A DNA stretch of 60,035 bases from Albibacillus kandeliae (GCF_003116585.1 NZ_QEHM01000017.1:1-60035), one strand, 5' to 3'; shown: positions 1-16,226, numbered from the stretch's first letter. Numbers and translations: made by a program. Notes: generated by a model from the letters alone, not told the origin.

Positions 1-127
1 CGTAGGCTTTGAAGTCACCAAAGTACTTGGTGATCGCTGCGGTCAGCGTCGTCTTGCCGTGGTCAACGTGACCGATCGTGCCGATGTTGACGTGCGGTTT
101 CGTCCGTTCAAACTTTGCCTTTGCCAT
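1..127 (-). CDS. tuf: Elongation factor Tu, N-terminal fragment (cut by window edge)
   Basis: Only the first 42 codons are in the window. The gene runs off the left edge, so it is partial for that reason and not broken. The protein begins [20 protein letters not shown] and contains the P-loop [10 protein letters not shown] of translational GTPases in its EF-Tu form. EF-Tu delivers aminoacyl-tRNA to the ribosome. It lies about 80 bases downstream of fusA on the same strand, which is the classical str operon order rpsL-rpsG-fusA-tuf. Three overlapping inverted repeats separate it from fusA. Identity is certain; whether a second tuf copy exists elsewhere cannot be seen. Confidence 0.97.
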   Translation of the reverse strand, partial: MAKAKFERTKPHVNIGTIGHVDHGKTTLTAAITKYFGDFKAY

Positions 128-150
128 AATGGCCTCCTTTGACTTTGGCG

Positions 151-204
151 GTGCGTGAGAGCACGCACCCTACGGGGTGGTAGGGTGCGGGGCAGGCCCC
201 GCAC
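151..204 (-). repeat. Three overlapping inverted repeats between fusA and tuf
   Basis: Three perfect inverted repeats sit head to tail and share bases. The first has 8-bp arms at 185-192 and 197-204 (GTGCGGGG/CCCCGCAC). The second has 9-bp arms at 165-173 and 180-188 (GCACCCTAC/GTAGGGTGC). The third has 7-bp arms at 151-157 and 162-168 (GTGCGTG/CACGCAC). Because 185-188 and 165-168 are used twice, neighbouring hairpins compete. In the fusA-to-tuf transcript none is followed by a clear U-tract, so this looks more like an RNA processing, attenuation or partial-terminator element than a plain terminator. The function is inferred. Confidence 0.6.
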
Positions 205-210
205 CGCTGC

Positions 211-2334
<2,124 letters not shown>

Positions 2335-2358
2335 GATAGCTTGCCTTCCTGGAATCGG

Positions 2359-2841
<483 letters not shown>

Positions 2842-3213
2842 TTATTTCGGGCGCTTCGCGCCATATTTCGAACGGCGCTGCTTACGATCCTTGACGCCCT
2901 GGGTATCCAGCACACCGCGAAGAATGTGGTAACGCACACCCGGAAGGTCTTTCACCCGGCCGCCGCGGATGAGCACAACGGAGTGCTCTTGCAGGTTGTG
3001 GCTTTCACCCGGGATGTAGGAAATGACTTCGAAGCCATTGGTCAGACGGACCTTGGCCACTTTCCGCATAGCGGAGTTCGGTTTCTTCGGCGTCGTGGTG
3101 TACACGCGGGTGCAGACGCCGCGTTTCTGCGGGCACTGCTCCAGGTGCTGGGACTTCGAGCGTTTTACTTTGGGCTGCCGCGGCTTGCGGATCAGCTGTT
3201 GGATCGTTGGCAT
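2842..3213 (-). CDS. rpsL: 30S ribosomal protein S12
   Basis: A 123-residue decoding-centre protein and first gene of the str operon. I used the ATG at 3211-3213 ([14 protein letters not shown]), which matches the family N-terminus; an upstream in-frame ATG would add 20 unrelated residues. The streptomycin-sensitivity positions are wild type: lysines in TPKKPNS (residues 43-44) and in GGRVKDLPG. The long C-terminal rRNA-binding segment with [10 protein letters not shown] is intact. Upstream is a 240-base leader containing several palindromes, and a near-consensus promoter at 3461-3489. Confidence 0.98.
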   Translation of the reverse strand: MPTIQQLIRKPRQPKVKRSKSQHLEQCPQKRGVCTRVYTTTPKKPNSAMRKVAKVRLTNGFEVISYIPGESHNLQEHSVVLIRGGRVKDLPGVRYHILRGVLDTQGVKDRKQRRSKYGAKRPK

Positions 3214-3608
3214 TCCGGTTATATCCCCGTTTCGCAACACATGTGTCAGTGCACGCATGTGCGTGCGGTTCAAATCTCAGCGACGCCCCGACCTGCGGGA
3301 CGTCTCCTGCAGACAGACCGGTGCGACGCAAAACACCGCCTCCGTCCCTCGGGGACGACGCGGTGGCTATCCAGAGGATCGGGCCGCTAGGGACCGGATC
3401 GTGTCCACTTCAGTACTGAAATCGGCGCATGGGGCGACCCCCGATGCCGAGATAGCGGGCCGTATAGGGGGAGTCGCGAGCGCTGTCAACAGCACAAGGC
3501 AGCTTTACGCCAAGGTTCGCAGGCGCAGGTGCTTGCCATGCCGCCCGGCGCTTGTCACTGTGCCCCGGGGTGGTGTTCCGCCGGGGGCGTAAGACAACAG
3601 GATCGAAT
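3214..3608. other. Intergenic region between rpsL and the divergent glycosyltransferase
   Basis: This 395-base gap holds the str promoter at 3461-3489 and the rpsL leader. The leader contains three perfect palindromes: TTCAGTACTGAA at 3409-3420, GCACGCA/TGCGTGC arms at 3251-3266, and ACACATGTGT at 3237-3246 close to the rpsL start. The right-hand part should also carry the promoter of the plus-strand gene at 3609, but I see no convincing hexamer pair for it. No tRNA or credible short gene was found. Confidence 0.6.
3461..3489 (-). promoter_or_regulatory. Predicted sigma70 promoter of the str operon
   Basis: On the minus strand a perfect -35 hexamer TTGACA (plus-strand 3484-3489) is followed after exactly 17 bases by TATACG (3461-3466). 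It points toward rpsL and predicts a start near 3453, which leaves a leader of about 240 bases. The fit to the vegetative consensus and its position before a ribosomal operon make this the best promoter prediction in the window. It was read by eye. Confidence 0.75.
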
Positions 3609-4415
3609 ATGCAAGTGATCGGACTGTGCCGTTTTTCCTACCCGGGCGAGGGCGGTTTCCACAAGAGTCATGACTGCCTCAACGACCAGATCGCCTACCT
3701 CTACGCGCCCGAACGGCTGGAGGAGCGATTCCGGACCTTCGAGTGCTTCACCCTGCCCTCCCTGCGCGCGCAGACCGACCCGGAGTTCACCTTTCTGATC
3801 GTCATCGGCGAAAGCCTTCCGCGCGCGCACAGTGACCGGCTCGAGGCGCTGGTGGCCGACCTGCCGCAAGCCGTCATCCAGGCCCACGCCCCCGGCCCGC
3901 ACCGCGACGTCATGCGCAAGGCGATCAACTCGGTCCGGCAGACCACCGGCACGCCGTCACTTCAGTTCCGGCTCGATGACGACGACGCCGTGGCGGTGAC
4001 CTATGTCGAGAAGCTGCGGCACGCCGCCGCCCATGTGGCCGGGCTGTTGCAGGACCACCGCCATTTCGCCATCGACTTCACCCGTGGTCATGCCGCGCGG
4101 CCCGGGCCCAAGGGCCTCGCCACCGCGCCGATCGAAGACCCCTACTGGACCGCCGGGCTCGCCATGATGTTCCGCCCCGACGTTCCCCTCACGATCATGA
4201 ACTTTCACCGCCGGCGGCTGCTGCACAAGATGCCCGCGCTGATCTTTCCCGAGGAGGAAATGATGTTGCGCGGGGTGAACGGGTTCAACGACTCGGACAA
4301 TGCCGACGACGCGCCAAAGCTACGGCTGAAGAAGCTGGGCACGGGGGGCGAAGACAAGTTCCGCCGGCTCTACAATATCGACGCGGATCACGTCCGCCGG
4401 GTCTTCTCCGGCTGA
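3609..4415 (+). CDS. Putative rhamnosyltransferase-like glycosyltransferase (copy 1)
   Basis: A 268-residue protein resembling the putative rhamnosyl transferase family (PF11316), with a GT-A-like start and an acidic DxD-type stretch FRLDDDDAV in the middle that would bind metal and nucleotide-sugar. No signal peptide or membrane segment is visible, so it is probably cytosolic. I chose the ATG at 3609 (MQVIGLCRFSYPG); the longer reading starting at 3552 adds 19 unlikely residues. It converges on the DMT permease gene with a 28-base tail-to-tail overlap. A clear paralogue lies at 5291-6103. The sugar donor and acceptor are unknown; the family assignment is from sequence pattern only. Confidence 0.8.
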   Translation: MQVIGLCRFSYPGEGGFHKSHDCLNDQIAYLYAPERLEERFRTFECFTLPSLRAQTDPEFTFLIVIGESLPRAHSDRLEALVADLPQAVIQAHAPGPHRDVMRKAINSVRQTTGTPSLQFRLDDDDAVAVTYVEKLRHAAAHVAGLLQDHRHFAIDFTRGHAARPGPKGLATAPIEDPYWTAGLAMMFRPDVPLTIMNFHRRRLLHKMPALIFPEEEMMLRGVNGFNDSDNADDAPKLRLKKLGTGGEDKFRRLYNIDADHVRRVFSG

Positions 4416-5287
4416 CCCGGCATCGGCTGGCCGCGCACCTTGGTGCGATAAAGCGCGAAGATCCCCGAGGCAACGACGATGGCCGCGCCGGTCAGGGTCA
4501 CCGCGTCGGGCCACTCACCAAAGACCAGCCAGCCCAGCACCAGCGCCCAGAGCAGCCCAGTGTAGCGGAACGGCGCGCTGAACGAGACATCGCCCTGCCG
4601 CATCGCCAGAACGCTGAACAGGTAGCCCACGAAGATGAAGCTCGAGGCCAGCAGGATCTTGGCCATCAGCCCCGCGCTCACCGGCACCCACTCGGTGCCC
4701 ACCGACCATGCCGCGCCCAGCATGCAGACCATGAGCGCCGAGACAAAGGCCACCAGCAGCGAGGGCACCCGGGGAGACATCTTGCGCGTCGTCAGCTCGC
4801 GCAGCGTGAGGCAGATGATGGCGCAGAGCGAATAGAGCGCATAGACAGAGAACCCGTCAGGCCCCGGCCGGACGATCAGCAGCATGCCGCAGAACCCGAG
4901 CGCGATCGCGGCCATCCGCTGCCACCCGATGGATTCGCCAAAGAACAGCCAGGCACCCAGCGTTACGGTCAGCGGCAGGACCTGCATGGCCGCCGTCACG
5001 TCCGCCAGCGGCAGATAGGCGAGCGCGGTCAGGAAGAAGTAGGTCGACGCCGCCTCGAAGCCCCCCCGAAGCAGCACCAGCGTCCAGTCCTCCCGCGTCA
5101 GCGAATTGCCCAGCTGCCGCAGGTGCCGCGCCAGCAGGAACAGCAGCACGCTGGTCACCACGCCGCGCATGACGACGATCTGGTAGAGCGGCGCCTGGTC
5201 CAACGTCAGTTTCACGACCGCATCGTTGGACGTGTAGGCGGCCATGGACGCCATCATCAGCAAAGCCGCGCGGGTATTCGGTGTCAT
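4388..5287 (-). CDS. DMT-family (EamA) permease
   Basis: A 299-residue integral membrane protein with about ten hydrophobic segments arranged as two EamA repeats, typical of drug/metabolite transporters. It begins MTPNTRAALLMMASMAAYTSNDAVVKL, reading straight into the first helix. Members export amino acids, metabolites or take up small molecules; the substrate cannot be predicted. It follows the glycosyltransferase copy 2 by only 3 bases on the same strand, so the two are probably co-transcribed. The C-terminus overlaps the end of copy 1 on the opposite strand. Confidence 0.88.
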   Translation of the reverse strand: MTPNTRAALLMMASMAAYTSNDAVVKLTLDQAPLYQIVVMRGVVTSVLLFLLARHLRQLGNSLTREDWTLVLLRGGFEAASTYFFLTALAYLPLADVTAAMQVLPLTVTLGAWLFFGESIGWQRMAAIALGFCGMLLIVRPGPDGFSVYALYSLCAIICLTLRELTTRKMSPRVPSLLVAFVSALMVCMLGAAWSVGTEWVPVSAGLMAKILLASSFIFVGYLFSVLAMRQGDVSFSAPFRYTGLLWALVLGWLVFGEWPDAVTLTGAAIVVASGIFALYRTKVRGQPMPGQPEKTRRT

Positions 5288-5290
5288 GTG

Positions 5291-6103
5291 TCAGAGAGCC
5301 TTGAGGTCCGCGATATCCACGTCGAAGTGCCTGCGCAGCTCCTGCGCAATGGCCTTTGGCTCCATCTTGCGGGACAGGCCAAAAACGTGGGGGTCGGACT
5401 TGTTGTCGCCGTGGATCGTCCGGATGAACGCAGGCGAGGAGATATCGGAATAGGTATTGTAGTGCTGCGCGAACTTCCGGTGCACGAAGCGGTAGGGGTT
5501 TGTGCCATGATCCAGCGGCGCGACCAATGACACCCCGGTCGAGAGCGGCGCGCGCTCGACGGCGTCAAACACCTCGTTCTCCTGATCGGGGTCGCCCCAG
5601 CGGACATAGAACCCGCGATTGTAGGCAATGATCGTGGGCGGCGGGGCGGGCTCCATGTGGAACAGCCCGGCCGCGAGCCTCTTCGTGCGTTTCACGAAGT
5701 CCTTGTCGACCGCGTCGTCGTCATCGAGCCGGAACATGATCCGGTGGGTGGCGTCCTCGACCGGGACGGCCTCGTAGGCCTTGCGCAGCATCGGGTAATG
5801 GTTACCGGTGCCGACCGGCCAGAGCGTGATGTTCTCGTGCGGCTCCAGCAGCGCGACAAGGCGCGTCAGATGGTGCTCCGGCATCGACTCGGCCGTCATC
5901 ACCAGCGCCTGAAAGCCCTGGTCGGTCTGACGGACCAGAGAGGGAAGGCAGAGCCGCTCGAACAGGCGGAACCGCAGGTCCATGCGCGCGTCCGAAAACA
6001 GGTGCGCGGCGGTCTCTTCGAGGGTCTTGAAGCGTTCGGAGTAATAGGTCGGGGTCAGGACCGAAAAGCGCAGCACCCCGATCATCTTGAATTTCGGCGT
6101 CAT
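5291..6103 (-). CDS. Putative rhamnosyltransferase-like glycosyltransferase (copy 2)
   Basis: A 270-residue paralogue of the protein at 3609-4415. Shared landmarks are the N-terminal IGVLRFS/IGLCRFS strand, the F..LCLPSL.RQTD block and the FRLDDDDAV acidic motif. It has no signal peptide. The start used is the ATG at 6101-6103 (MTPKFKMIGVLRFS); an upstream ATG would add 20 low-complexity residues. It is likely the first gene of a two-gene unit with the downstream DMT permease. Activity as a cell-surface or extracellular polysaccharide glycosyltransferase is inferred from the family, not shown. Confidence 0.8.
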   Translation of the reverse strand: MTPKFKMIGVLRFSVLTPTYYSERFKTLEETAAHLFSDARMDLRFRLFERLCLPSLVRQTDQGFQALVMTAESMPEHHLTRLVALLEPHENITLWPVGTGNHYPMLRKAYEAVPVEDATHRIMFRLDDDDAVDKDFVKRTKRLAAGLFHMEPAPPPTIIAYNRGFYVRWGDPDQENEVFDAVERAPLSTGVSLVAPLDHGTNPYRFVHRKFAQHYNTYSDISSPAFIRTIHGDNKSDPHVFGLSRKMEPKAIAQELRRHFDVDIADLKAL

Positions 6104-6217
6104 CGCCTTCTGGTCCCTCTCCCTGCGGCTCTTTCCTTTCGCATGAAAGGCGGCGCAGGTCACGAGGGCAAATGGCCGGGCCCGCCACAGGCGGCCCCGG
6201 CTTGTGGCAGACGGGGA

Positions 6218-7294
6218 TCAGCCCAGCTGGTAGCCCGCAGTGGACTTGGAGATCGCCACCTCTTCCTCGTCCATGTCCGCCGCGATGGCCTCGAACAGGG
6301 GCGTCGACATGTAGCGCTCGCCGGTGTCGGGGATCATGGCGAGGATCACGCTGCCCGGCTCGGCCTTCTCGGCCACCTTCATCGCCACGGCCAGGGTCGA
6401 CCCGCCCGAGACGCCGGTGAGGATGCCTTCCATGCGGGCCAGCTTGCGCGCCCAATCCATGCCCTCTGCCCCGGCCACCGGGATCAGTTCGTCATAGTTG
6501 CCGGCGTCCAGCGCCTCCTGCAGGACCGCGGGAATGAAGTCCGGGGTCCAGCCCTGGATCGGGTGGGGTTCGAAGGCCGGGTGCGTCTCGGCCGGGCTGC
6601 CATCGGCACCGCGCTTCTGCGGTGTGCCACTGCCGACCAGCTGGGCGTTCGCGGGCTCCGTCAACACGATGCGGGTCTCGGGCCGCTCGCGCCGCAGCAC
6701 CCGCGCCACCCCGGTCACCGTCCCGCCGGTGCCATAGCCCGAGACGAAGTAGTCCAGCCGCTTGCCCGCGAAATCCGCCACGATCTCGGGACCTGTGGTG
6801 GCCTCGTGGATCGCCGCGTTCGCCGGCGTCTCGAACTGGTGGGCAAGGAACCAGCCGTTCTTCTCGGCCAGCTCCACCGCTTTGTTGTACATGCCGGTAC
6901 CCTTCTGCTCCTTCGGCGTCAGGATCACCTTGGCCCCCATCATCCGCATCAGGCGGCGGCGTTCGACCGAGAAGCTCTCGGCCATCGTCACCACCAGCGG
7001 ATAGCCCTTGGCCGCGCAGACCATGGCAAGCCCGATGCCGGTATTGCCCGAGGTCGCCTCGACCACTGTCTGGCCCGGCTTCAGGGTGCCGTTCTTCTCG
7101 GCGGTTTCGATGATGCTCATCGCCAGCCGGTCCTTGACCGAAGCTGCCGGGTTGAAGGACTCGAGCTTGACGTAGACCTCGACCCCCTCGGGCGCGAGCC
7201 TGTTGATCCGGACGACCGGGGTCCGCCCGACCGTATCCACGATGGAATCGTAAAGCTTACCGCCGGTCGCGGCGCTGGTGGTTTTCTGGTCCAT
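6218..7294 (-). CDS. cysK: Cysteine synthase (O-acetylserine sulfhydrylase)
   Basis: A 358-residue fold-II PLP enzyme that makes L-cysteine from O-acetylserine and sulfide. The PLP lysine is K54 in the NPAASVKDR motif, and the phosphate and substrate loops TSGNTGIG and GTGGT are present. It is about 40 residues longer than typical CysK owing to a short N-terminal extension and a C-terminal tail (ADMDEEEVAISKSTAGYQLG). An insertion near HPAFEPHPIQGWTPDF covers the usual HKIQGIG region, which is often altered in such longer homologues. Cysteine synthase is the best call; a cystathionine beta-synthase-like activity cannot be excluded. It sits alone between rpoC and the glycosyltransferase block. 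Confidence 0.85.
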   Translation of the reverse strand: MDQKTTSAATGGKLYDSIVDTVGRTPVVRINRLAPEGVEVYVKLESFNPAASVKDRLAMSIIETAEKNGTLKPGQTVVEATSGNTGIGLAMVCAAKGYPLVVTMAESFSVERRRLMRMMGAKVILTPKEQKGTGMYNKAVELAEKNGWFLAHQFETPANAAIHEATTGPEIVADFAGKRLDYFVSGYGTGGTVTGVARVLRRERPETRIVLTEPANAQLVGSGTPQKRGADGSPAETHPAFEPHPIQGWTPDFIPAVLQEALDAGNYDELIPVAGAEGMDWARKLARMEGILTGVSGGSTLAVAMKVAEKAEPGSVILAMIPDTGERYMSTPLFEAIAADMDEEEVAISKSTAGYQLG

Positions 7295-7498
7295 GGGTGT
7301 CCTCCGTCGGAATTGGTTGCCGGGATGCTACCATGGCTCGGGAAAAACGTCCGCCTCATTTGCCGCGTCTGCCGAGTGCACCGTGCCAGCGCGAGGGCGG
7401 CAGAGAGAACTCCGTGGTGGTCCGGCGAGGACCAAGGCAACGGCGGTCGGGGCCAAAGACCGTGCAGGGAACTTCCGCTCCTGAGTAAGCCCCAAAGG

Positions 7499-7530
7499 AA
7501 AGCCCCCGCGCCTTTCGGTGCGGGGGCTTT
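7499..7530 (-). terminator. Rho-independent terminator after rpoC
   Basis: A perfect 11-bp stem (arms 7499-7509 and 7520-7530, AAAGCCCCCGC/GCGGGGGCTTT) with a 10-base loop lies 25 bases past the rpoC stop codon. The U-rich part on the minus strand is TTTCCTTT. It ends the rplJL-rpoBC transcript and separates it from cysK, whose promoter should be in 7295-7498. Confidence 0.8.
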
Positions 7531-7555
7531 CGATCTTGGTTCAGCAGTCAGCCGA

Positions 7556-10500
7556 TCAATCGCGGCTTTCCGGCGTATCGACGAGGTTGTCGTAGTCGTC
7601 CGCCCCGATGATGTCGCCTTCCAGCGGTGCCGCCAGGGCAGCAGCCGCTTCGGCTTCCTCGCGGCGCGCCTCGATCACGACGTTGTCGCGCTCGGTCGCG
7701 ATGCGACGCACCCGCTGGGTGGCCCCACCGGTACCGGCCGGGATCAGGCGACCCACGATGACGTTCTCCTTGAGGCCCACCAGCTTGTCTTTCTTGCCCT
7801 GCACCGAAGCCTCGGTGAGAACGCGGGTGGTCTCCTGGAAGGACGCCGCCGAGATGAACGAGCGGGTCTGCAGCGAGGCCTTGGTGATCCCGAGGAGGAT
7901 CGGCTCGCCCTGCGCCGGGCGCTTGCCCCGTGCAATGGCCTTCTCGTTCGCCTGGTCGAACTCCTGCTTGTCGACGTGTTCGCCCTTGAGCAGCGTGGTG
8001 TCGCCAGAATCCTGGATCTCCCACTTCTGCAGCATCTGGCGCACGATGACTTCGATGTGCTTGTCGTTGATCTTCACGCCCTGAAGACGATAGACCTCCT
8101 GCACCTCGTTGATCATGTAGTCGGCCAGAGCCTCGACGCCCATGATGGCAAGGATGTCGTGCGGCGCCGGGTTACCGTCCATGATGTAGTCGCCCTTCTG
8201 GACGAAGTCACCTTCCTGAACCGGAATGTGCTTGCCCTTGGGCACCATGTACTCGACCGGCTCCATCGTCTCGTCGACGGGTTCGATGCTGATGCGGCGC
8301 TTGTTCTTGTAGTCGCGACCGTAGCGCACGTAACCGTCGATCTCGGCGATGATGGCGTGATCCTTGGGACGGCGTGCCTCGAAGAGTTCGGCCACACGCG
8401 GCAGACCACCGGTGATGTCCTTCGTCTTCGCGCCTTCACGCGGAATACGCGCAACCACGTCACCTGCGTTGATGTCCTGACCATCCTCGATCGAGAGGAT
8501 CGCGTCCACGGACATCGGGTAGGTCACCGGATTGCCAGCCTCGTTGCGCACGGGCTCGCCGTCTTCACCCACGAGGATGATTTCCGGCTTCAGCTCGTTG
8601 CCCTTCGGAGCGGCACGCCAGTCGATCACGATCTTCTGGGTCATGCCGGTGGCTTCGTCGGTCTCGTCGCGCACGGCGATACCGCTGACCAGGTCCACGA
8701 ACTTGGCGTTACCAGCCTTCTCGGCAAGGATCGGCAGGGTATAGGGGTCCCATTCGATCAGCTTGTCGCCGCGCTTGACGGTCTGCCCTTCCTTGACGAA
8801 CAGCTTGGTGCCGTAGCCGATCTTGTGGCTGGCGCGGGCATCGCCCTGATCGTCTTCGATGATCAGCTTCATGTTCCGGCCGATGGCGAGGATCTCGCCG
8901 TTGGCGTTCTCGATCAGCTGCGCGTTCTCGAACACGACGGTACCGGGCTGGCTGGCCTCCAGGAACGACTGCTGGCCACCCTGGGCCACGCCGCCGATGT
9001 GGAAGGTCCGCATCGTCAGCTGGGTCCCGGGTTCACCGATCGACTGCGCGGCGATGATGCCGACAGCTTCGCCCTGGTTCACCATGGTACCGCGCGCAAG
9101 GTCACGGCCATAGCACATGGCGCAGACGCCCTCTTCGGCTTCGCAGGTCAGCGGCGACCGGATCCGGGCGGACTGGACGTTCGCATCCTCGATGGCATCG
9201 GCCATCCGTTCGTCGATCAGCTGGCCCTTGGTGGCGAGAACCTCCTCGGTGCCCGGCTTGAGGATATCGTCAGCCGCGACACGGCCGAGGATACGCTCGC
9301 CGAGCGTCGCCACGACTTCGCCGTCGTTGACGGCTGCGGTCGCAGTGATCGCGTTCTCGGTGCCGCAGTCCTTCTGACGAACGATGCAGTCCTGAGCCAC
9401 GTCGACGAGGCGGCGGGTCAGGTAACCCGAGTTCGCCGTCTTCAGAGCGGTATCCGACAGACCCTTACGGGCGCCGTGGGTCGAGTTGAAGTACTCGAGA
9501 ACGGTCAGACCTTCCTTGAAGTTCGAGATGATCGGCGTCTCGATGATGTCGCCGTTCGGCTTGGCCATCAGGCCGCGCATCCCGCCGAGCTGTTTCATCT
9601 GCGTCACCGAACCCCGGGCACCGGAGTGGGCCATCATGTAGACCGAGTTCGGCTCCTTCTCGGCGCCGTTCTCGTCATGCTGGTTGGCCGAGATCGCGTT
9701 CATCATGGCTTCGGTCACGCGGTCGTTACACTTCGACCAGGCGTCCACCACCTTGTTGTACTTCTCGCCCTGGGTGATCAGGCCGTCCATGTACTGCTGT
9801 TCGAAGTCCTTCACCTGCTCGCGGGTCTCTTCCACGATCGGCCACTTCGTGTCCGGGATCAGCATGTCGTCCTTGCCGAAGGAGATACCTGCGGCAAAGG
9901 CTTCCTTGAAGCCCATCGACATGATCTGGTCACAGAAGATGACCGACTCTTTCTGACCGCAGTAGCGGTAGACGGTGTCGATGACCTGCTGGACTTCCTT
10001 CTTCCGCAGAAGACGGTTGACCAGTTCGAACGGAGCCTTGGCGTTCAGCGGCAGCAGCGCACCGAGACGCACGCGGCCCGGAGTGGTTTCGAACCGGCGC
10101 TGAACCTCGTTGCCCTCGTCGTCGATCTGGGTGATCCGCGCGGTGATCTTGGAGTGCAGGTGCACGGCGCCGGAATCCAGCGCGTGCTGCACTTCTTCGA
10201 TCGAGCCGAAGACCATGCCTTCGCCCTTCATGCCTTCGCGCTGCAGCGTGACATAGTAGAGGCCAAGGATCATGTCCTGCGACGGAACGATGATCGGCGC
10301 GCCGTTTGCGGGCGACAGAACGTTGTTCGTCGACATCATCAGGACGCGGGCTTCGAGCTGCGCTTCGAGCGACAGCGGCACGTGAACGGCCATCTGGTCA
10401 CCGTCGAAGTCGGCGTTGAAGGCCGAGCAGACGAGCGGGTGCAGCTGGATCGCCTTGCCTTCGATCAGCGTGGGTTCGAACGCCTGGATGCCGAGACGGT

Positions 10501-11797
10501 GCAGCGTGGGCGCACGGTTCAGCATGACCGGGTGTTCGCGGATCACCTCGTCGAGGATGTCCCAAACCTCGGGGCGCTCTTTTTCCACCAGCTTCTTCGC
10601 CTGCTTCACGGTGGAGGACAGACCTTTGGCCTCCAGGCGCGAGTAGATGAAGGGCTTGAACAGTTCGAGCGCCATCTTCTTCGGCAGACCGCACTGGTGC
10701 AGCTTGAGTTCCGGACCGGTCACGATGACCGAACGGCCCGAGAAGTCGACGCGCTTACCCAGAAGGTTCTGACGGAAGCGGCCCTGCTTACCCTTGAGCA
10801 TGTCCGACAGCGATTTCAGCGGACGCTTGTTGGCGCCGGTGATCACGCGGCCGCGACGGCCGTTGTCGAACAGGGCGTCGACCGACTCCTGCAGCATCCG
10901 CTTTTCGTTGCGGACGATGATGTCGGGCGCGCGCAGTTCGATCAGGCGCTTCAGACGGTTGTTCCGGTTGATCACGCGGCGGTACAGGTCGTTCAGGTCC
11001 GACGTCGCGAAGCGGCCGCCGTCCAGCGGAACCAGCGGACGCAGTTCCGGCGGGATGACCGGGATCACGGTCATGACCATCCACTCGGGGCGGTTGCCCG
11101 ACTCGAGGAAGGATTCAACGACCTTCAGGCGCTTGATGATCTTCTTGGGCTTCAGTTCGCCGGTGGCTTCGGCGAGGTCCGCGCGCAGCTGTTCGGCCTC
11201 CGACTCGAGGTCGATGGCAGCCAGCATCTCGCGGATGGCCTCGGCGCCGATGTTCGCCGTGAAGGCGTCCATGCCGTAGGCGTCCTGCGCGTCCATGTAC
11301 TCTTCTTCGGTGAGCATCTGGCCGTATTGCAGATCGGTCAGGCCCGGCTCGATCACGACGTAGTTCTCGAAGTAGAGAACCCGCTCGAGATCACGCAGGG
11401 TCATGTCCAGCATGAGGCCGATCCGGCTCGGCAGCGACTTCAGGAACCAGATGTGAGCAACGGGCGCGGCCAGCTCGATGTGGCCCATACGCTCGCGGCG
11501 CACCTTCTGGAGCGTCACTTCGACGCCGCACTTCTCGCAGACGACGCCGCGATACTTCATGCGCTTGTACTTGCCGCAGAGGCACTCGTAGTCCTTGATC
11601 GGCCCGAAGATACGGGCGCAGAACAGGCCGTCGCGCTCGGGCTTGAAGGTCCGGTAGTTGATGGTCTCGGGCTTCTTGATCTCACCGTAGGACCACGAAA
11701 GGATCCGTTCCGGCGAGGCCAGCGACACCTTGATCTCGTCGAAGACTTTCGGCGGGGTCAGCGGGTTGAACGGGTTATTTGTGATTTCCTGGTTCAT
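7556..11797 (-). CDS. rpoC: DNA-directed RNA polymerase subunit beta-prime
   Basis: A 1413-residue catalytic subunit of RNA polymerase. The absolutely conserved metal-binding loop NADFDGDQ carries the three catalytic aspartates D463, D465 and D467. The N-terminal zinc-binding cysteines are in [13 protein letters not shown] and VCEKCGVEV, and the second zinc site is [17 protein letters not shown]. The length is normal for alphaproteobacteria. It follows rpoB by 48 bases and is followed by a strong terminator. A long open frame on the opposite strand is a codon-bias shadow. Confidence 0.99.
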   Translation of the reverse strand: MNQEITNNPFNPLTPPKVFDEIKVSLASPERILSWSYGEIKKPETINYRTFKPERDGLFCARIFGPIKDYECLCGKYKRMKYRGVVCEKCGVEVTLQKVRRERMGHIELAAPVAHIWFLKSLPSRIGLMLDMTLRDLERVLYFENYVVIEPGLTDLQYGQMLTEEEYMDAQDAYGMDAFTANIGAEAIREMLAAIDLESEAEQLRADLAEATGELKPKKIIKRLKVVESFLESGNRPEWMVMTVIPVIPPELRPLVPLDGGRFATSDLNDLYRRVINRNNRLKRLIELRAPDIIVRNEKRMLQESVDALFDNGRRGRVITGANKRPLKSLSDMLKGKQGRFRQNLLGKRVDFSGRSVIVTGPELKLHQCGLPKKMALELFKPFIYSRLEAKGLSSTVKQAKKLVEKERPEVWDILDEVIREHPVMLNRAPTLHRLGIQAFEPTLIEGKAIQLHPLVCSAFNADFDGDQMAVHVPLSLEAQLEARVLMMSTNNVLSPANGAPIIVPSQDMILGLYYVTLQREGMKGEGMVFGSIEEVQHALDSGAVHLHSKITARITQIDDEGNEVQRRFETTPGRVRLGALLPLNAKAPFELVNRLLRKKEVQQVIDTVYRYCGQKESVIFCDQIMSMGFKEAFAAGISFGKDDMLIPDTKWPIVEETREQVKDFEQQYMDGLITQGEKYNKVVDAWSKCNDRVTEAMMNAISANQHDENGAEKEPNSVYMMAHSGARGSVTQMKQLGGMRGLMAKPNGDIIETPIISNFKEGLTVLEYFNSTHGARKGLSDTALKTANSGYLTRRLVDVAQDCIVRQKDCGTENAITATAAVNDGEVVATLGERILGRVAADDILKPGTEEVLATKGQLIDERMADAIEDANVQSARIRSPLTCEAEEGVCAMCYGRDLARGTMVNQGEAVGIIAAQSIGEPGTQLTMRTFHIGGVAQGGQQSFLEASQPGTVVFENAQLIENANGEILAIGRNMKLIIEDDQGDARASHKIGYGTKLFVKEGQTVKRGDKLIEWDPYTLPILAEKAGNAKFVDLVSGIAVRDETDEATGMTQKIVIDWRAAPKGNELKPEIILVGEDGEPVRNEAGNPVTYPMSVDAILSIEDGQDINAGDVVARIPREGAKTKDITGGLPRVAELFEARRPKDHAIIAEIDGYVRYGRDYKNKRRISIEPVDETMEPVEYMVPKGKHIPVQEGDFVQKGDYIMDGNPAPHDILAIMGVEALADYMINEVQEVYRLQGVKINDKHIEVIVRQMLQKWEIQDSGDTTLLKGEHVDKQEFDQANEKAIARGKRPAQGEPILLGITKASLQTRSFISAASFQETTRVLTEASVQGKKDKLVGLKENVIVGRLIPAGTGGATQRVRRIATERDNVVIEARREEAEAAAALAAPLEGDIIGADDYDNLVDTPESRD

Positions 11798-11845
11798 TTT
11801 GCGTCCTTACAAATTGGGATGGGATGAGCTGGGGCGCGTACGCCC

Positions 11846-15979
<4,134 letters not shown>

Positions 15980-16159
15980 GTCAGGTGTCACCTTTCGCGT
16001 TTCTCACCGGGCAAGGGCGCCGTCGGGCCCCGGCACCTTGCCCATACGAGACAGGGGGTTCGGATCAATTCATGGCCGCCGTCCCAATGGCAGCCTCCCG
16101 ATCCTTCGAACCTCGCCTTAGAAAACGCCCCGAACCGGGGCCCTTGCTAAGACGTGATC

Positions 16160-16197
16160 GGCTGGACCCGGATTTTCCGGGCCCAGCCTCATTTTTT
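16160..16197 (+). terminator. Hairpin plus T-tract in the rplL-rpoB spacer, oriented against the operon
   Basis: Arms of 13 bases at 16160-16172 and 16176-16188 pair at 12 positions plus one G-U, with a 3-base loop. On the plus strand the stem is followed by TCATTTTTT (to 16197), a textbook intrinsic terminator, yet no plus-strand gene lies upstream. On the minus strand, the direction of rplL-rpoB transcription, the A-run precedes the stem and there is no U-tract. It could stop antisense transcripts or act in the rplL-rpoB RNA as a processing stem. A second small stem (CACGC/GCGTG, around 16204-16217) lies closer to the rplL stop. Confidence 0.6.
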
Positions 16198-16226
16198 GCC
16201 CGACACGCCGGAGCGTGCCGCAGCCA

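Noticed and set aside
5657-11827. 2056-codon plus-strand open frame antisense mainly to rpoC
   Set aside because: It is the shadow of rpoC and adjacent genes, not a gene; its sequence is low-complexity with many arginine, histidine and aspartate residues.
15980-15991. Upstream in-frame GTG start for rpoB
   Set aside because: The GTG is directly next to the ribosome-binding purines, while the ATG four codons later has good spacing and matches the family N-terminus.
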